Shown: positions 54,016 to 57,909 of the stretch, in pieces
How positions within the stretch are numbered: position 1 is the first letter of the stretch
Layout of the letters: each line of letters begins with the position of its first letter
Assembly (NCBI GenBank): GCA_023410675.1
Contig: JAEYPM010000003.1
Location: 1 to 57,909, forward strand
Origin: Bacillota bacterium
Lineage (GTDB): Bacteria > Bacillota > Clostridia > Lachnospirales > Cellulosilyticaceae
Direction: 5' to 3'
DNA length: 57,909 nt
Notes under the pieces: generated by a model
Databases searched by the model: none
What the model saw: only the letters and a program-made list of their open reading frames with translations
Told to the model about the DNA's origin: nothing
Program-made: the position numbers and the translations under genes

Positions 54016-54672
54016 TTACTTAATTATTCTCCCATCCCATATAGAAATAGTTTGATCTGCACCTTCAAGAATGGATTCATCATGTGTTGCAATAATAATA
54101 GCAGTTGTATTAAGGTGATCTTTGAGCAAATTCATCACATCCATAGCTTGCCTATGGTCTAAAGAAGCAGTTGGCTCATCTGCAAAAATAATACTTGGTT
54201 TTTTAATTAAGGCTCTTATTATTGCAACTTGATGTCTTTGTCCATATGAAAGGTCCTTAGGCTTTCTATTTATCAAATGACTTATCCCCAGACACTCCAT
54301 TAAATGAATAGCTATATTTTTTACATTTGAATCTATTGAAACGCAAGCAATAAGTATATTATCAAGCACACTAAGATAATCAATTAATAATGGAGCCTGA
54401 GTAATAAAACTAATCTTATTTTTTCTAATAGACGCCATATCATTCTCAGAGTATATATTATAGTCCTTATCCTCAAAGCAAATTGCTCCACTGGTAGCTT
54501 TTCTTAAGCCTGATAGCACATATAAAAGTGAGCTTTTCCCACTTCCTGATGGACCTATAACACCAACAAATTCATGTTTTTGTATAGACAGACTAACTTC
54601 TTTTAAGGCAAAAACTTCACTTTCTTTATTCATATTATATACTAATGAAACATCTCTTGCTTCTACTAACAC
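54016..54672 (-). CDS. ABC transporter ATP-binding protein (MacB/LolD type)
   Basis: 218 aa from GTG at 54672, preceded by CAGGAGGAACGAATA; the GTG 21 nt earlier overlaps the permease stop and has no site. Walker A is GPSGSGKSSLLYVLSG. The signature is degenerate (DLSYGQRHQVAII in place of LSGGQ), and Walker B is IIFADEPTASLDH. It powers the FtsX-type permease encoded directly upstream. Its place after a histidine kinase and response regulator suggests a sensed-substrate exporter, often for antimicrobial peptides, though this is inferred. Confidence 0.92.
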   Translation of the reverse strand: MLVEARDVSLVYNMNKESEVFALKEVSLSIQKHEFVGVIGPSGSGKSSLLYVLSGLRKATSGAICFEDKDYNIYSENDMASIRKNKISFITQAPLLIDYLSVLDNILIACVSIDSNVKNIAIHLMECLGISHLINRKPKDLSYGQRHQVAIIRALIKKPSIIFADEPTASLDHRQAMDVMNLLKDHLNTTAIIIATHDESILEGADQTISIWDGRIIK

Positions 54673-54689
54673 TATTCGTTCCTCCTGTC

Positions 54690-55832
54690 TCACACAAAAT
54701 TAATTATGTTATCAGAATTATCTTTTTTAAGCATGTGCCAGATAGGGAAAAAAGAAAAAAAAGTAGCATAAATTGGCATACAAGCTGAGATCAAAATCGA
54801 ATCAATATTAAGCAGTGGTAAGTCTTGTCCAATTGAAGCAAAAAAGGCTCTATCTATTATATATCCGCATATAATACTTAGCATTAATCCTATAACATAA
54901 CCAAAAGAATTGACGAGTGCTATCTCAATAAACGCTTGATTAATGATCTCTTGATTTTTATACCCTAAAATTTTTAAAAGCACAAAATCTTTCTGTCTAT
55001 AAATATAATGGATATAAAAAAGGAAACCTGTACATGCTGAAACAATGACAATAACCATTAAACTTATTGCAGTAATAAGCAAATTAATACTTCCAATTAT
55101 TTTTTTCACTTTACTGATTTCAGTTTCATAGGTCTGAACTATAAAAGTAGATGAATTTATATCATTTTTTAATTCATCAAGATATCTATTAAGCGAAGGC
55201 AAGTTATTTGCTTTTGGAATAATTAGATAACAATGCTCAACAATATCCTCTTTGTATGCCAATGAGACCTTAGCTTTTGCATCGAGAAGCCCAACAACTT
55301 TATACTCATTTGGAATTAAAATATTACTATTATAGTCACTTCCTATTGAATCTCCAATCTTAATGCCAAGATTCTTTGCAATATCTTTATGCAAAACAGC
55401 TTCATATTGATCTGTACTTGGCAAACGTCCTTCAACTAATTTTAAGTCCATTTTCTCCATTAAATAATCTATTTCTTCATGTTGTAATGCTAATAAAATT
55501 GAATTGGCATTACCACCAACATTTAGCTGCATCGGAATAGAGTATCCAGAAAATCTTATTATTTGTTCAGTAAAAGGTTTTTCTTTTATTCTATCTAACA
55601 CGGACTGCTTGATGGGACTTTCTAAATCATATATTATTGTATAATACTTATGATGCTCCGTCGTTGTATAATAGGTATTTTCTATCGATTGAATCACCAT
55701 ACTTACTAGATAAATCAAAAAAACACCAAGAAAAATAACAACATTAATCGTGGTAAAATGTCTTTTGTTATTTACTATGTATTTAACTATTGAAAATGGA
55801 TGTAGTGACTTTTTAACTTTTCTTAGTCTCAT
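54690..55832 (-). CDS. ABC transporter permease, FtsX/MacB type
   Basis: 380 aa. There is one membrane segment near the N-terminus (about 28-47), a large outer MacB-like periplasmic core domain (about 50-245) and three further segments (about 253-277, 303-325, 340-365). This four-segment layout is typical of FtsX-domain permeases that couple ATP hydrolysis to extracytoplasmic movement rather than transport through a pore. The start ATG overlaps the response regulator stop as ATGA, with AAGGAG upstream. It pairs with the ATPase 17 nt downstream. Confidence 0.9.
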   Translation of the reverse strand: MRLRKVKKSLHPFSIVKYIVNNKRHFTTINVVIFLGVFLIYLVSMVIQSIENTYYTTTEHHKYYTIIYDLESPIKQSVLDRIKEKPFTEQIIRFSGYSIPMQLNVGGNANSILLALQHEEIDYLMEKMDLKLVEGRLPSTDQYEAVLHKDIAKNLGIKIGDSIGSDYNSNILIPNEYKVVGLLDAKAKVSLAYKEDIVEHCYLIIPKANNLPSLNRYLDELKNDINSSTFIVQTYETEISKVKKIIGSINLLITAISLMVIVIVSACTGFLFYIHYIYRQKDFVLLKILGYKNQEIINQAFIEIALVNSFGYVIGLMLSIICGYIIDRAFFASIGQDLPLLNIDSILISACMPIYATFFSFFPIWHMLKKDNSDNIINFV

Positions 55833-56482
55833 TGAATACCTAACTCCTTTAGGTAAAGAACAGCACGTGTCCTATCTGTAATTCCTATTTTACTATAAAT
55901 TGTACTTATATAATTTCTGACCGTTCCATCAGATATAAAAAGTGCCATAGCGATCATCTTATTATTAAACCCTCTTACCATCATCTTACATATTTCTAGC
56001 TCACGTCTTGATAAATCAAAAGGTAAATTATCCACTTCTTCCCTTTTTTGAATATTTAATCGATTTAAGCCTTCTGCTAATTTAAGATGAACTTCAGGTG
56101 GAATAATCGTTTTCCCTACATAAGCATCATGAATAGATTCGATTAGTTTATCTGCTTCAATGTCTTTAAGTAAATATCCATTTGCCCCATAAGCTATTGC
56201 CTTTATAATATAGTCATCATCATTAAAGGTTGTAAGCATAATAACCTTTATATCTGGGTATTTTTCTTTTATAATTCTGACTGTCTCCACACCATCCATT
56301 TGTGGCATTCTAATATCTAAAAGTAAGATATCTGGGCTAATACTTTCAAGCTTTTCTATTGCTTCTGCTCCATCCTTAGCCATACCAATTATTTCTATAT
56401 CTTCTTCAAGCTCCAGGATCGTTTTTAGCCCATTCCTAAGCAAAGTCTGATCATCAACAATCATAATTTTTATATTATTCAT
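55829..56482 (-). CDS. NarL/FixJ-type response regulator
   Basis: 217 aa. The receiver domain has the acidic pocket VDD (10-11), phosphorylation site D56 in DILLLDIRMPQMDG and K in GYLLKD. A C-terminal LuxR-type helix-turn-helix follows (about 150-215; LSRRELEICKMMVRGFNNKMIA, recognition helix around DGTVRNYISTIYSKIG). It should be phosphorylated by the kinase whose gene overlaps by 8 nt, and probably controls this operon. The permease gene overlaps its stop by 4 nt. Confidence 0.95.
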   Translation of the reverse strand: MNNIKIMIVDDQTLLRNGLKTILELEEDIEIIGMAKDGAEAIEKLESISPDILLLDIRMPQMDGVETVRIIKEKYPDIKVIMLTTFNDDDYIIKAIAYGANGYLLKDIEADKLIESIHDAYVGKTIIPPEVHLKLAEGLNRLNIQKREEVDNLPFDLSRRELEICKMMVRGFNNKMIAMALFISDGTVRNYISTIYSKIGITDRTRAVLYLKELGIQ

Positions 56483-57665
56483 GAAGCCTATACTCCTTTT
56501 CTATAGGAATTGATATTACTATACATAACCCATTCCCACGCTCCGAACTAATTGAAAGGGTTCCTCCTATTGATTTTACTCGCTCCTCCATTGAGTTCAA
56601 CCCAAATCGCTGTATTATTTTATCAGTACCTTTACCATTATCTGAAAGCATCATTTTTAAATACTTATTTTCATGCTTTAGCTGTAATACAAAGGCTGTA
56701 CTATTACCATGTTTAATCCCATTTGTAATACCTTCTTGAATAGCCTTATAAATTACTTTTTCTTGAATATCAGATAGCTTAGGTAATTTACAAATATCAC
56801 TATGAATATAAATTAGACCTGTCTGTGTGACTTCTTCTACAAGATGATTAATTGATTCAATCAGACTGGCTTGAGATTTAAACATATGTACTGATATGCG
56901 AATATCATGAAGTCCTTTTCTAATCTGCTCCTTAGCTAGCCTAATGTTATCTTGTGCTTTTTTAGAATCTTTAAAGAATAAACGTTCAGCTGCTTCCATC
57001 TGAAGTAATGTTGTAGTTAGTGTATGTCCAACTGTGTCATGAATATCCTTTGCAATCCTATTTCGTTCTTTTAGTATTGCCATCTCCTCAAGTTCATTAT
57101 TTGTTTCTTGTAGTTTCAAATAAGCACTTTCTAACTGGGTCGATTTTATTTTTAGTCTCATTAAAGCATCTGATAATTGTTTTCTTTGCTTCATTTGATA
57201 GCTGACAGCGTAGATAAGAAAATATAAAATAATCCCAATAGCTATATTAATAAAGATGCTTGCGACCACATTATAGCTATCTATTGGTTTATATTTTAAG
57301 TAATAGATAGAATTTTGAATAATACAAGATAAAATAGCAATGCTCGCTGAAAACTTTAGAGGCAATCCTAATGAAACATCTGATATTAATATAAAGTAAA
57401 ACAATAAGGACAATGAACTCCTGTCAACTTGATTAATGCTTATAATAAGAATGAAATCTAGAAAGAAAGAGAACAAAGTAAGATACTTCGCTTTATCTAA
57501 GTGGTAGAGTATGGCACATCTAAGTGTAAATGAAAGAGCAAAAAAGCCTATTAAAATAGCAATGTAAAAAATGTGATGAAAATTCACGATAATTGTAATT
57601 AAGCTGACTATAGCAAGCATTGAATAGAGTATACGTATTATGATTATTTCTGTCTTATCATCCAT
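56475..57665 (-). CDS. Sensor histidine kinase, HisKA_3 type
   Basis: 396 aa. About five or six N-terminal membrane segments (9-155) with little outside sequence are followed by a coiled coil (about 160-198). The HisKA_3 dimerisation domain has the phospho-acceptor H209 in RNRIAKDIHDTVGHTLTTTL, and an HATPase domain has N-box ITNGIKHGNS and G-box DNGKGTDKI...FGLNSMEERVKSIGG. The small outside portion suggests sensing within the membrane, as in intramembrane kinases near ABC transporters. It is the first gene of a four-gene operon with its own promoter. Confidence 0.95.
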   Translation of the reverse strand: MDDKTEIIIIRILYSMLAIVSLITIIVNFHHIFYIAILIGFFALSFTLRCAILYHLDKAKYLTLFSFFLDFILIISINQVDRSSLSLLFYFILISDVSLGLPLKFSASIAILSCIIQNSIYYLKYKPIDSYNVVASIFINIAIGIILYFLIYAVSYQMKQRKQLSDALMRLKIKSTQLESAYLKLQETNNELEEMAILKERNRIAKDIHDTVGHTLTTTLLQMEAAERLFFKDSKKAQDNIRLAKEQIRKGLHDIRISVHMFKSQASLIESINHLVEEVTQTGLIYIHSDICKLPKLSDIQEKVIYKAIQEGITNGIKHGNSTAFVLQLKHENKYLKMMLSDNGKGTDKIIQRFGLNSMEERVKSIGGTLSISSERGNGLCIVISIPIEKEYRLHE

Positions 57666-57718
57666 ATTTACTCCTTGCCTATAATAAAAATAAATCCTTG
57701 TATCGTATCATTTTAGTA

Positions 57719-57747
57719 ATTATAGCACGTGGATTATTTTGTGTAAA
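57719..57747 (-). promoter_or_regulatory. Promoter of the kinase-regulator-ABC operon
   Basis: Minus strand -35 TTTACA (57742-57747), a 17-bp spacer and -10 TATAAT (57719-57724), 54 nt before the kinase ATG. Confidence 0.72.
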
Positions 57748-57909
57748 GATTCCTATTTTTCTTTCATTTTGCTCCATTCCTTTAATATGATTAGACCCCA
57801 AAAACAGGTGTTTTTAAAGTCCTAAATTTAGAAATCTCATATACAATTTTAATCACATCAGTGAAATTATCAATAAATGTATATAAGTATGTCTTTAAAA
57901 TGCAATTAA

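Noticed and set aside
57781..57830. Possible hairpin CAAAAACA/GGTGTTTTT near the right edge
   Set aside because: Pairing is short and the transcript it would end is not visible in the window.

Overview
The window is AT-rich (about one third G+C by eye), with strong AGGAGG ribosome binding sites and many long hairpin terminators. It carries anaerobe genes (carbon monoxide dehydrogenase, rubredoxin-type flavin reductase) and Firmicutes housekeeping genes (RNase Y, a valS T-box, a LexA-type SOS box at recA, an ArgR-type box at argG). This points to a chromosome of a Clostridia member, probably of the Lachnospirales; a Cellulosilyticum-like host is a guess. No prophage, integron or CRISPR array is seen. 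The only trace of a mobile element is a decayed ISL3-like transposase domain.

Layout. 1-9.2 kb: tail of an SPFH/band-7 protein, purB, a GyrI-like gene cut by one in-frame stop, an aspartate-type aminotransferase, rny, recA, cinA and a YHS-domain membrane protein. 9.4-19.6 kb: a YesL-like membrane protein, an M3 oligopeptidase with a possible translational-coupling leader, argG and argH, the ISL3 relic, glgB and an unrecognised 442-aa protein. 19.7-32.6 kb (all minus): valS with its T-box, a coiled-coil membrane protein, a four-S1-domain protein, an ABC-F ATPase, a stress-type SDR, a DUF4349 lipoprotein and clpB, which is preceded by a ribbon-helix-helix gene. 32.7-39.3 kb: a MoxR / DUF58 / transglutaminase operon and an unrecognised 533-aa protein with two C-terminal membrane segments. 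39.6-46.3 kb: a small membrane protein, initiator tRNA, a divergent CooS, DUF1450 and DUF1540 proteins, a CBS-domain CNNM-type transporter, a flavin reductase-rubredoxin fusion and a cupin. 46.4-51.6 kb: a FAD/Rieske oxidoreductase and a MATE / MarR / membrane-protein cluster. The MATE gene has a guanidine-IV-like attenuator, and a palindromic operator overlaps the marR promoter. A DUF2809 protein and two tiny membrane or lipoproteins follow. 51.7-57.7 kb: an rtcB-prfH RNA-repair operon with an unusual leader, a small basic protein, and a histidine kinase / response regulator / ABC transporter operon.

Most notable is the rtcB-prfH leader: a strong promoter, an 11-codon ORF with a good ribosome binding site, then two consecutive intrinsic-terminator hairpins before rtcB. 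RtcB-PrfH pairs are known for repairing damaged 16S rRNA. A translated leader followed by terminators suggests, by inference, that ribosome performance on the leader sets expression of the ribosome-repair enzymes. Other points of interest are the atypical CODH, the guanidine-IV-like MATE switch, the RHH-clpB pairing, and an orphan lipoprotein carrying the GGSDGPT signature of sodium-pump decarboxylase beta subunits.
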